DNA of 64,000 nucleotides, from the NCBI GenBank assembly GCA_013112715.1, contig JABFGB010000001.1:124001-188000 (forward strand), written 5' to 3'. The DNA comes from Chloroflexota bacterium (GTDB lineage: Bacteria; Chloroflexota; Anaerolineae; Aggregatilineales; J027). The notes beneath the pieces were generated by a model, which saw only the letters and a list, made by a program, of their open reading frames with translations, was not told where the DNA came from and searched no databases. The translations under genes were made by a program, and so were the position numbers. Position 1 is the first letter of the stretch, and each line of letters begins with the position of its first letter. Of this stretch, positions 8,846 to 16,351 are shown one piece after another.

Positions 8846-9952
8846 CTAGCGCCGCCGTTGACGCCGTTGGGCTTGGCGTTGACGCCGACGCTCGGCTCCG
8901 CGATTCACCCCTCGCTCAAACAAGAAACTGAAAATCTCACCCGCAAATGGCAATTGGCTCAACGCGCCCAGTACGCCTAGGACACCGCCTGCGATACTCA
9001 TATTCGGAATCGTCAATGGGCCGAGCACTTCTTGGACTTCAGTTTGAACGGACTGACCCCAAATTGGATACGGCCCAATGGGTGGGGCAGTATTGGGGTC
9101 ACGTGGTTGCCACAGCACTTCAATACCGAAAGTTATGACAAATGTGCCCGTGTCGGTAGGTTTTAATGTCCAGCGCCATGTCACCTCTTGCCCGCGTTCC
9201 ATTTGGAAGGTATCGGTTGAATTAGCGCTCTCAATCTCAAATTCCGGTGCAATCACCCGACCCGTCACTTGTGCAATATGGGTATTGTAGTTGTCGGTCA
9301 TGACAATCGGTGTTGCTAGTACAGTATTCGACTGAATTTCAGCGGCGGAGACTTGGAAACCACCACCCGCCAATGCTTTTAGGGTTACTTTGATGGTGCG
9401 CGATTCGCCATTGCGAAATTCTTGCGGCCATTCGAGTTCAACCACCCGCTGCTCGAGAGTGCCACCACCGGGGCCACCTTGACCGTCCCCGCCCGCGCTT
9501 CCACCTTCACCACCGCCGGCGAGACCTACCACTGAAACTTCAGTATCCGAGGTCAAAATTTGATTGTTTTGAACAGGGTTGCCTAATGAGGCATTCTGCT
9601 CGGCTTCAGTCGAAAATACATCATTGGCCTGCTGGGTGGCGTCACCAATAACTTCACCTTCAACGGTTGGGACTTCCCCTCCCATTGCGCCACCTTCAAC
9701 CATACCTTCAGCAACCACCCCACCTTGTACATTCGAGGAGGATGGCACACCATCGGCGGTCACAGCTAGGTCTAAATTACCCAAGTCATTCCCTGCCCGC
9801 GACACCGCATTCACGGCTAATTCGCTGGCTCCCCCAAGCGTCTGTTTCAATAGTTCAGGCTTGTCGAGGAAGGAGACATAGAGAAAATATCCGGCGGCGA
9901 TCAACAGCAGCCATCCAAAAAGTGAACTAAAGGTCGAAAAACAGCAACGCAT
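8846..9952 (-). CDS. membrane-anchored protein with Gly/Glu-rich linker and beta-sandwich
   Basis: A 368-residue protein I do not recognise. It has an N-terminal hydrophobic segment (about residues 10-28), a long linker rich in Gly, Glu and Val with GGGEGGSAGGDGQGGPGGG, then a beta-rich region (about 175-310) of the kind found in immunoglobulin-like or CARDB domains, a second weak hydrophobic segment near 325-345 and a very basic tail (RRRQRQAQRRQRRR). The ATG at 9952 is chosen because GGAGG lies 6 nt before it; an upstream TTG at 9967 has no such site. It is the last gene of a minus-strand series with the histidine kinase, SH3b protein and MFS exporter, spaced 85-100 bp apart. Confidence 0.6.
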   Translation of the reverse strand: MRCCFSTFSSLFGWLLLIAAGYFLYVSFLDKPELLKQTLGGASELAVNAVSRAGNDLGNLDLAVTADGVPSSSNVQGGVVAEGMVEGGAMGGEVPTVEGEVIGDATQQANDVFSTEAEQNASLGNPVQNNQILTSDTEVSVVGLAGGGEGGSAGGDGQGGPGGGTLEQRVVELEWPQEFRNGESRTIKVTLKALAGGGFQVSAAEIQSNTVLATPIVMTDNYNTHIAQVTGRVIAPEFEIESANSTDTFQMERGQEVTWRWTLKPTDTGTFVITFGIEVLWQPRDPNTAPPIGPYPIWGQSVQTEVQEVLGPLTIPNMSIAGGVLGVLGALSQLPFAGEIFSFLFERGVNRGAERRRQRQAQRRQRRR

Positions 9953-10041
9953 CGCACCCTCCGGCAATTAACGAAAATGTGTAAATTCACTATACCGTGA
10001 AACGCCAATAATGAGAAAGTCCCAAGTCGGGCATCACCCGC

Positions 10042-11070
10042 TTATCGCTCGTCAGCCAGCGGCAAAACGAACGTGAAGGTTGAGCCTTCATTCAATTTGC
10101 TTTCCACCGAGATGTTACCACCGTGTCGCTGAATAATCGTGCGAACATAGGTTAAACCAATTCCACCACCCGAAATCGCCCGCACACGATCATCTGGCGA
10201 ACGCCACATACGATCCCAAATCTGGATAAGGTCATCCGCCGAAATACCAAAGCCCCGGTCAATCACCGCACCAAAAACACGATCCTGCTGTTGCCATGCG
10301 TGAATACCCACATTCGAGCCGCTATGCGAATAGAGGATCGCGTTTTCTAGCAGGTGATGAATGGCCTGTTTCAAGCGCGCCGGGTCCCCCATAATCAAGG
10401 GCATGGGGTCTTGAGTGCTAATCACAATGGCGATTTGTTTACGTCGCGCCTCACTCCTGAGGGCGTCTACCGTCTGATGAATCAGCTTCGGCAAGTCAAT
10501 CGGTTGATATTCCAAAGGCATCCCCGCTTCAATCCATGCCAAATCTACCAAACTGGCAGTGAGTTCCCATAGTTTGGTGCTAGTCTGCTGGATACGGGTC
10601 AAAAAGAGCGTCTGTTTTTCATTCAGTGTGCCCTGCTTAGAAATTAAATCGGCATAGCCATTGAGAGCGCTAATCGGATTGCGCAAATCGTGGGAAATAG
10701 CTTTAATCAGGGCCTCTCGGCGCGATTCAAGTTGACGGCGTTCCGTCACATCATGCAGCAGAACAATTCGACCACCCTCTGGCAGGTCTTGGGCAATCCC
10801 CTGTGCCAAACGATCACGCGGGAGCTTAATATCCAACAAATCCGGGCCGGCGGGTTTGAGTAAGCGGATGAGATTGAGATTGCCCGTAAAAGCGTCTTTG
10901 GAGATTTGGCCCAGCACCTCCGCCGAGGAGAGTTGCAACATGGCGGCGGCGGCGGGATTGAACAAAACAATAGAATCAGCAGCATCGGTTTGAATGAGGG
11001 CTTCGGCAGCGCGGTGCAGCACGAAATCATAAATATTCTGCGAAAACGAATTGGCGTTTGTTTCAGTCAT
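10042..11070 (-). CDS. PAS-domain sensor histidine kinase
   Basis: A 342-residue soluble kinase with no membrane segment. Residues 12-110 form a PAS domain (IVLFNPAAAAMLQLSSAEVLG). The HisKA dimerisation helix carries the phospho-accepting H127 in AISHDLRNPISALNGY. The HATPase domain shows the N box HHLLENAILYSH, G1 DRGFGISADD and G2 GGGIGLTYV, all intact. It starts at ATG 11070; an upstream TTG at 11106 is less likely. No response regulator is adjacent; the OmpR-type regulator at 21807 is a possible but unproven partner. The signal sensed by PAS is unknown. Confidence 0.9.
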   Translation of the reverse strand: MTETNANSFSQNIYDFVLHRAAEALIQTDAADSIVLFNPAAAAMLQLSSAEVLGQISKDAFTGNLNLIRLLKPAGPDLLDIKLPRDRLAQGIAQDLPEGGRIVLLHDVTERRQLESRREALIKAISHDLRNPISALNGYADLISKQGTLNEKQTLFLTRIQQTSTKLWELTASLVDLAWIEAGMPLEYQPIDLPKLIHQTVDALRSEARRKQIAIVISTQDPMPLIMGDPARLKQAIHHLLENAILYSHSGSNVGIHAWQQQDRVFGAVIDRGFGISADDLIQIWDRMWRSPDDRVRAISGGGIGLTYVRTIIQRHGGNISVESKLNEGSTFTFVLPLADER

Positions 11071-11117
11071 GCCAATAATTTTGAACCCGGATTGCGATCC
11101 GGTCAATGAGAAGATTC

Positions 11118-11144
11118 GGTAGGGGCAGCAAATTTACCCCTACC
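11118..11144. terminator. perfect 8-bp hairpin between SH3b and kinase genes
   Basis: GGTAGGGG (11118-11125) pairs with CCCCTACC (11137-11144), 11-nt loop. It lies 12-38 bp past the stop of the minus-strand SH3b gene. There is no clear T run, so it may be a weak terminator or an mRNA-end hairpin. Confidence 0.4.
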
Positions 11145-11155
11145 ATCAAATCAGT

Positions 11156-11812
11156 CTATTTATAGGGTGGGAAGATCACCGGGATGTTGAAGAAATATCC
11201 CCGGAACGAACCCGCCGACGCAGGAATCCACACCAAGCCAAATTCATCGCTCAACAGCAGCAACCACGCGCCTGATAAAGTACGCCCGACTACCGGATAA
11301 TCATAACGACCCGGTAGATAGCCCAGTCGCTCGCCGTTCGGCTCGTCATAAACTGGCTGGAAGATATGCAGGAAAAATAGACCGCCCTGCAAATCACCAT
11401 AGAGTTCCGTTTCCTCATCGGGCAGCACCAATGGTACGTCTTCAAGCTCGCCGCGGAAGAGAGTGTATTTGCCGCGTACCCAGCCCACGCCAAATTCGGT
11501 ATCAATTAAGAACCAGATAGCATCAGGGGATTGCCCCAGCACTTCATAAGCATCGCCGCCTTCCAAAACTGCGATGATGGCATATTCCACACCCGGCCCG
11601 GTTCGCAAATTGAGCGCATAAATGTTGATAAATAAATATGGCTCTTCAGGAACAGGCGATGCTGTTGCTGTCGCGCGGGAACCAACCACGCGCGTCTCAT
11701 CAATCGCAATGGCAGAGGGTGTGCCGCTCACCAAAAGACTGGAAAAAACCATCACAAAAGCTAGTAAAGCAAAGACCGTAACTAATAACGCATTTCGACG
11801 GAATTTTTGCAT
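11156..11812 (-). CDS. secreted or anchored protein with bacterial SH3 domain
   Basis: A 218-residue protein with an N-terminal signal or anchor (RRNALLVTVFALLAFVMVFS) and a bacterial SH3b domain at about residues 60-125, seen as YALNLRTGPGVEYAIIAVL followed by the second SH3b strand pattern ending in VGWVRGKY. SH3b domains bind peptidoglycan peptides or other envelope ligands. The C-terminal 90 residues look like a second, degenerate repeat (GYLPGRYDYPVVGRTLSGAWL). The start at 11812 has GAAGGGGGC just upstream; longer upstream reading lacks a ribosome site. It lies 100 bp after the MFS gene. Confidence 0.75.
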   Translation of the reverse strand: MQKFRRNALLVTVFALLAFVMVFSSLLVSGTPSAIAIDETRVVGSRATATASPVPEEPYLFINIYALNLRTGPGVEYAIIAVLEGGDAYEVLGQSPDAIWFLIDTEFGVGWVRGKYTLFRGELEDVPLVLPDEETELYGDLQGGLFFLHIFQPVYDEPNGERLGYLPGRYDYPVVGRTLSGAWLLLLSDEFGLVWIPASAGSFRGYFFNIPVIFPPYK

Positions 11813-11912
11813 AAGAAGCCCCCTTCTAAGAGTGCTCGGATGGAGTATTGATGCTATTAAATTTAGCAGAGAGACCCCAACAACGCCAACGGGCCATTCT
11901 CCACTCAATTTT

Positions 11913-13154
11913 CTAATCCCCAGTGGATGGTGCAGGCTGAATTTCAGCCATTTGCCGTTGTCCAGTCGTGCGCGTTTGATTCCACATCACCACCACCATG
12001 ATAACTCCAAAAACAGGCAAAATCGCCATCACTTGCAAGGTTTCTTTTAATCCAATCGCATCTGACAGCACGCTGGCGGTAAATGTGCCGATGGTACTCG
12101 ACATAAACATCCACCCAAACGCCAAACCACTGGCCCCACTCGCGCCGCCGGGGAATACCTCTTGGCCCATCATCAACAAAAGGGGCAAGCTGGCTTTTAA
12201 CATCAATCCCAACAATGTCCCAAAAATGAAAATCCCTACCCCGTGTGATTCTAGCAATAAAAGCAGCAAGGGTGGAATCAGCGCCAGTGACACACCAATA
12301 ATCAATAAGCGTGAGACGGTATCCGAGAGGCGTGATCCTGCATATGACCCCACCGCCGAAGCAAATAAAACCGCCCCTGTCGCCACCCCTGCAAAAGATA
12401 ATGATCGCCCCGACTGCTCATAATAGGTCGGCAGATACGTGCCCAACACCTGATCTACTGTCCCACGCACCAAAACCATAACCAGATAGGCCAGCAGCAT
12501 CCATACCGCAACTTTGTTCCAGCGGGTGCTACGTTTAGCCTGCGTATTCTCTGGGAGATGCACCGTTTTTTCGGCAGCAATCAATTGCACAGCGAGTGCA
12601 GGCCGCAGTCGCCCCAAAATATAGGGGACAACCAAGAGGCTGACCAAAAATGGAATGACAATCCCACGTGGGCCGTTCGCTTCCAAAATGAACCCGACGA
12701 TAAACGGCGCAATGGCATAGCCGCTATTGCCCCCCAACATAAATAGGGCCACTGTTTTGCCTTTGCCAATATCCTGTCCCAGATGACGGGCCGTCGCCAA
12801 TCCTACTGGATGGAACATGGCACTCCCCAAGCCAGCAAAAAACGCCGCCAGCATAATCCACCCAAACGAGGGCGCGAAGCCACACAGAAAAATGCCTACT
12901 CCCGTCAAAAACGCCCCACTGACCATCAAAAACGCTCGCCCGGTGCGATCCACCAACCAGCCAAACGTCGGCTGCCCTAATGACAGCGCATAATACGCCG
13001 TCGAGATCAGCCCGATTTGCCCGTTGCTAAGATCAAGTTTTTCAGCCTGTGCCGCCAACAAAATACCGAGCGAACCAGCGAAAAAATCATTGGCGAAATG
13101 CACCAGCGATAACAGCCGTATCGCCAGCAGAGTATGAACTTTATGGGTAGACAT
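11913..13154 (-). CDS. MFS transporter, fosmidomycin-resistance (Fsr) type
   Basis: A 413-residue protein with about 12 hydrophobic segments. The first loop has FGWLVDRTGRAF, the MFS A-type motif. The stretch GLGSAMFHPVGLATARHLG followed by FMLGGNSGYAIAP is the signature of the Fsr-like branch, whose members export fosmidomycin or related small molecules; the actual substrate is unknown. The protein is of standard length. The ATG at 13154 is preceded in frame by a TTG at 13157, so the start could be one codon longer. It is divergent from dus, with 83 bp between them. Confidence 0.85.
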   Translation of the reverse strand: MSTHKVHTLLAIRLLSLVHFANDFFAGSLGILLAAQAEKLDLSNGQIGLISTAYYALSLGQPTFGWLVDRTGRAFLMVSGAFLTGVGIFLCGFAPSFGWIMLAAFFAGLGSAMFHPVGLATARHLGQDIGKGKTVALFMLGGNSGYAIAPFIVGFILEANGPRGIVIPFLVSLLVVPYILGRLRPALAVQLIAAEKTVHLPENTQAKRSTRWNKVAVWMLLAYLVMVLVRGTVDQVLGTYLPTYYEQSGRSLSFAGVATGAVLFASAVGSYAGSRLSDTVSRLLIIGVSLALIPPLLLLLLESHGVGIFIFGTLLGLMLKASLPLLLMMGQEVFPGGASGASGLAFGWMFMSSTIGTFTASVLSDAIGLKETLQVMAILPVFGVIMVVVMWNQTRTTGQRQMAEIQPAPSTGD

Positions 13155-13237
13155 CAAGGAAAACCAACCCGTTTCAACTTACTGAATTTTTGGTAGGATT
13201 ATTGCGAAAACCCAGATTAATGTAACGCCGAGCTATC

Positions 13238-14302
13238 ATGTTGACAAGTAACGCCGCCCATTTCAATGCCGAACCTCTGCTCAAGCCAATTCAAATTGGC
13301 CCCATTCAGATAGACACGCCGCTGACCCTCGCCCCGATGGACGGCATGACGAATTATGCCTTCCGCCGTCTAGTGCGCCAGCATTCTGGCAGCGATTGTG
13401 GGTTGGTCTGTACCGAACTCCTCAGCAGCAATATTTTGACGAGTGCCGACCCGCGTGCCCGCCATAAATTTGATTGGCAACCGCATGAGTACCCCTTTGC
13501 TGTGCAGATTTTTGGCAACGACCCACCCAAGATGGCCCAAGCCGCCAAAATTTTAGTGGATGCCGGAGCCGCGATTATTGACATCAATATGGGCTGCTGG
13601 GTTCCCAAAGTCGCACGCAAAGGCGGCGGGGCAGGCCTGCTGCGTGATATTTGCACCGCGACCAGTGTGGTAGAGGCGGTGGTCAAAGCGGTGGATGTGC
13701 CCGTCACCGTTAAAGTTCGGGCGGGCTACACCGAAGGCGAACCTACCGCGATTCCCTTTGCGCGGGCCGCCGAGGATGCTGGAGTCAAATTAATCGCCGT
13801 GCATTGGCGTTTCGCCTCGCAGGGATTTCGCCCTGACCCCCCGAACTGGAATGTGATCGCCGAAGTCAAAAACGCTGTCCATTCGATTCCGGTCTTGGGC
13901 AATGGAGATATTCGCACCGCTACTGATGCCCAACGCATGATGACCGAGACGGGCTGTGACGGGGTGATGATTGGTCGAGCCGCCACCGGACACCCTTGGC
14001 TGTTCCGCCATATTGCCCACCTGCTCCGCACGGGTGAAACATTACCCGAACCACCTATCCATATCCGTGCCCAAGCCGCCTTTGACCACGCACGGGTGAT
14101 GGTCGAAACCTCCGATTATGGCGAGGAACGTTCGGTCATGGAATTACGCGGACGCCTGCACCAATATTTTGATGAATTTATAGACACAGATCCCCTCTTG
14201 GCGGATTTACGCTATCAACTGGTACGTGTGACCCGCCTCGATCAAATTGAAGCACTGCTGCACCCTTTAATCACAATGCAATTTGAGGAGATGGCCTCTT
14301 GA
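13238..14302 (+). CDS. dus: tRNA-dihydrouridine synthase
   Basis: A 354-residue FMN enzyme that reduces specific uridines in tRNA. The barrel start LTLAPMDGMTNYAFRRL binds flavin; the catalytic cysteine is in DINMGCWVPKVARKGGG; further signatures are VTVKVRAGY, VHWRF and GNGDIRTATDAQRMM with GCDGVMIGRAATGHPWLF. The usual MGCP motif reads GCW here, with the proline two residues later, but the cysteine and the following lysine/arginine pattern remain. It is translationally coupled to the next gene, whose TTG start overlaps its stop. The subfamily (DusB-like) is probable, not certain. Confidence 0.92.
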   Translation: MLTSNAAHFNAEPLLKPIQIGPIQIDTPLTLAPMDGMTNYAFRRLVRQHSGSDCGLVCTELLSSNILTSADPRARHKFDWQPHEYPFAVQIFGNDPPKMAQAAKILVDAGAAIIDINMGCWVPKVARKGGGAGLLRDICTATSVVEAVVKAVDVPVTVKVRAGYTEGEPTAIPFARAAEDAGVKLIAVHWRFASQGFRPDPPNWNVIAEVKNAVHSIPVLGNGDIRTATDAQRMMTETGCDGVMIGRAATGHPWLFRHIAHLLRTGETLPEPPIHIRAQAAFDHARVMVETSDYGEERSVMELRGRLHQYFDEFIDTDPLLADLRYQLVRVTRLDQIEALLHPLITMQFEEMAS

Positions 14303-14895
14303 ACAATTGGCGCGAAATCGGCCCCGTCGTTTTATTACAAATCCAGCGTGAACCCATGAAAGAAGGCACGACCACCCGCGTTTATAAACCGGATCGTTTG
14401 GCCCAAGTCGAACGCATTTGGTTGACTCCCGCTGGTGTCACCGCAGAATTGAATGGCGAACGGGTCTTTGATGCTCATAATGCCCACCATCCGCGTACCC
14501 GCAACACTGGCGCTAATCCCTTGTCGTTTGGATTGACTGGCTATTATGCTCAAATGAAAGCCCGTTTTGGCGACCACATGACGTTCGGCATCGCTGGGGA
14601 AAACATCCTCATCAAAACCGATATATTGCTAACCGAAGACGATATACAAGGGGAAATAGCTTTGCGTGGCGCGGACGGACGGCTGACTGTTCTAAAGGAT
14701 ATTTTGGTCGCCCCACCCTGCAAACCCTTCTCGGCGTTTTGTTTGGGCAGCATCGAGGATAAGGTCGAGCCACATACCATTGCCGAAACCCTGCGCTTTT
14801 TGAATAACGGCACACGCGGTTTTTATGCCGCCCCTGCCTCTAGCGATGAAACCGAAATCCGCTTAGGGGATGTGATGCTGGTATCGGTTAATTAA
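14299..14895 (+). CDS. MOSC-domain protein
   Basis: A 198-residue protein with the MOSC (molybdenum cofactor sulfurase C-terminal) fold: GIAGENILI, then LVAPPCKPFSAFCLG, which holds the conserved domain cysteine, and LRFLNNGTRGFYA followed by IRLGDVMLV. MOSC domains bind or transfer Mo-cofactor-linked sulfur or reduce hydroxylated amines; the role here is unknown. It starts at TTG 14299, which overlaps the dus stop by 4 nt and is preceded by GAGGAG at 14285-14290, so the two are translationally coupled. Confidence 0.75.
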   Translation: MNNWREIGPVVLLQIQREPMKEGTTTRVYKPDRLAQVERIWLTPAGVTAELNGERVFDAHNAHHPRTRNTGANPLSFGLTGYYAQMKARFGDHMTFGIAGENILIKTDILLTEDDIQGEIALRGADGRLTVLKDILVAPPCKPFSAFCLGSIEDKVEPHTIAETLRFLNNGTRGFYAAPASSDETEIRLGDVMLVSVN

Positions 14896-14907
14896 GGGAG
14901 AATTCCT

Positions 14908-15141
14908 ATGACCATCAATATACGCCAAGAAATTCATAAGGCGGTGGATGATTTACCAGACCAACACTTGTCGGATGTTCTGCATCTGATTGAATTGTTG
15001 ATTCAACACGCCGACCAAGCCGATGTCGAACCCGAAGAAATGTGGCTCTTAACATCGGGCAATTTGAAAAAGATGGTAGATGAAATGGAATCTGCCCCCA
15101 TCCCAACAGAGGATTGGCGCAAACATCTCCATGACATCTAA
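14908..15141 (+). CDS. antitoxin-like protein paired with RelE-type toxin
   Basis: A 77-residue acidic helical protein (EEMWLLTSGNLKKMVDEME) with a clear GGGAG ribosome site. It resembles the short antitoxin-like partners of RelE/ParE toxins but has no recognisable DNA-binding fold, so the call rests on size, charge and context. It overlaps the next gene by 11 bp, a typical arrangement of toxin-antitoxin operons. Confidence 0.6.
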   Translation: MTINIRQEIHKAVDDLPDQHLSDVLHLIELLIQHADQADVEPEEMWLLTSGNLKKMVDEMESAPIPTEDWRKHLHDI

Positions 15142-15490
15142 ATTCGTCTTTACAACACAGTTCGAGCGTGGTATTAAACAACTCAAGAAGCATTACCGGA
15201 ACATTGCATCGGATATTGAATTAGCCCTCGAATCCCTTGAGAGCAACCCGGAATTGGGAGCAATAATCCCAGATGATTACCAAGTACGCAAACTTCGTGT
15301 CGCCAGCCGGGATATGAAACGCGGAAAAAGTGGCGGATTTAGGCTTTTATACAAATTAGAAATAACTAATGAGGACATTGTTCTGATTTACCTACTTTTT
15401 GTATACGCAAAGTCTGACCAAGAGGATATATCAATACATCAACTCAAAGATTTTATTGATGATTTGGAATCTGATTCAGACGAAGCGTAA
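15131..15490 (+). CDS. RelE/ParE-superfamily toxin
   Basis: A 119-residue protein starting MTSKFVFTTQFERGIKQL. It shows the RelE-fold pattern: an N-terminal helical hairpin, then YQVRKLRVASRDMKRGKSGG and FRLLYKLE before the last strand. Basic residues in this core are those that RelE-type toxins use on mRNA or the ribosome; the exact catalytic set is not assigned. The tail is unusually acidic (DDLESDSDEA). The ATG at 15131 lies inside the preceding gene and has no ribosome site of its own, consistent with coupling. Confidence 0.7.
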   Translation: MTSKFVFTTQFERGIKQLKKHYRNIASDIELALESLESNPELGAIIPDDYQVRKLRVASRDMKRGKSGGFRLLYKLEITNEDIVLIYLLFVYAKSDQEDISIHQLKDFIDDLESDSDEA

Positions 15491-15620
15491 TTTGAATCAG
15501 GCCTGCCCCCTTGACGGAAAAGCGACTTAGGGTTAGCTTTTTGACGTGCAATTTTTTACACGAAACCAAACGTCCCGGCGGACGATTTTTGATAGTTGAA
15601 CACCCATGAGGAGAATTTCA

Positions 15621-16199
15621 ATGCGTTATTTGCTGATCCTATTGACGCTGTTGGCGATGCTGTTTGTGGCAGGCTGCGGCGAACCCAAGATTGTGGCCGA
15701 AGTTTCACATGGCGAAGAAGCAGAAGGCGAACATGCCGAGGGCGAGGCCGTTGAAGGCGAGGATGCCCATGTTGAAGGTGAGACAGTCGAAGGCGAAGGC
15801 ACAACAGGGGAAGAAACTCACAATGAAGAAGGCTCTGCCGCTGAAGGTGAAGTTGCTACTCCATCCCTTGCTGAATCATTAACGGCTGCGGGTGTGGAAG
15901 TTGAAGAAGGCGAAACAGTAGCCGAACCCCTCTTTGAAGCCGAAGGTCATGTTTTGACAGTCAACGGTCAAGAAGTGCAGGTCTACGAATTTGCCGATGC
16001 CCCCGCCGCTGAAGAACAGGTTGCCCTTGTCGCCCCCGATGGCACATCCATTGGTACAACCCCGGTTTCCGTCGAAGCGACTCCCCATTTCTATCGCCAA
16101 GACAACACCATCGCCTTCTATGCTGGGGAAGATGCGGCTGTCTTGGCTGCTCTAGAAGTGGTGTTTGGTGCGCCATTCGCGGGTGGCACGGCTGAATAA
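15621..16199 (+). CDS. acidic EGE-repeat lipoprotein
   Basis: A 192-residue lipoprotein. The signal is MRYLLILLTLLAMLFVAGC with a lipobox ending in AGC. Residues 30-75 are a very acidic stretch of repeated E-G-E and H units (AEGEAVEGEDAHVEGETVEG) with little folded structure expected. The C-terminal 85 residues look globular (HVLTVNGQEVQVYEFADAP, then repeated P-D-G-T-S pattern) but match no family I recognise. AGGAG 8 nt before the ATG at 15621 decides the start over the in-frame ATG at 15606. Acidic His/Glu tracts can bind metal ions; that is speculation. Confidence 0.7.
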   Translation: MRYLLILLTLLAMLFVAGCGEPKIVAEVSHGEEAEGEHAEGEAVEGEDAHVEGETVEGEGTTGEETHNEEGSAAEGEVATPSLAESLTAAGVEVEEGETVAEPLFEAEGHVLTVNGQEVQVYEFADAPAAEEQVALVAPDGTSIGTTPVSVEATPHFYRQDNTIAFYAGEDAAVLAALEVVFGAPFAGGTAE

Positions 16200-16220
16200 T
16201 CGGCCCATTTAACCCAAAAT

Positions 16221-16254
16221 AAAAAGGACGGTCAACCATGCGCCGTCCTTTTTT
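16221..16254. terminator. bidirectional terminator between lipoprotein gene and miaB
   Basis: AAAAAGGACGG (16221-16231) pairs with CCGTCCTTTTT (16243-16253), 11-nt loop, with A and T runs on either side. It can end transcription of the lipoprotein gene on the plus strand and of miaB on the minus strand. Confidence 0.75.
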
Positions 16255-16279
16255 GATGTCTACAGCGATTTAAGCTAAA

Positions 16280-16306
16280 TTCAGCACGGTGGCTTTAGCC
16301 CCGTGT
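16280..16306. repeat. dispersed hairpin repeat, copy 1
   Basis: TTCAGCACGGTGGCTTTAGC and the following CCCGTGT fold as CACGG/CCGTG plus GGCT/AGCC with a 2-nt loop. Related copies are at 42966-42992 and 52926-52951. This copy is flanked by a 16-bp direct repeat (GCCGTCCTTTTTTGAT at 16242-16257 and 16315-16330) made from the terminator arm. Confidence 0.6.
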
Positions 16307-16351
16307 GCTTATCAGCCGTCCTTTTTTGATCTCTTTTGTCAGTCCATCCGC

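Noticed and set aside
8846-8846. Gene fusion or read-through at the abutting stops 8845/8846
   Set aside because: The genes are convergent on opposite strands; the abutment only shows compact packing.
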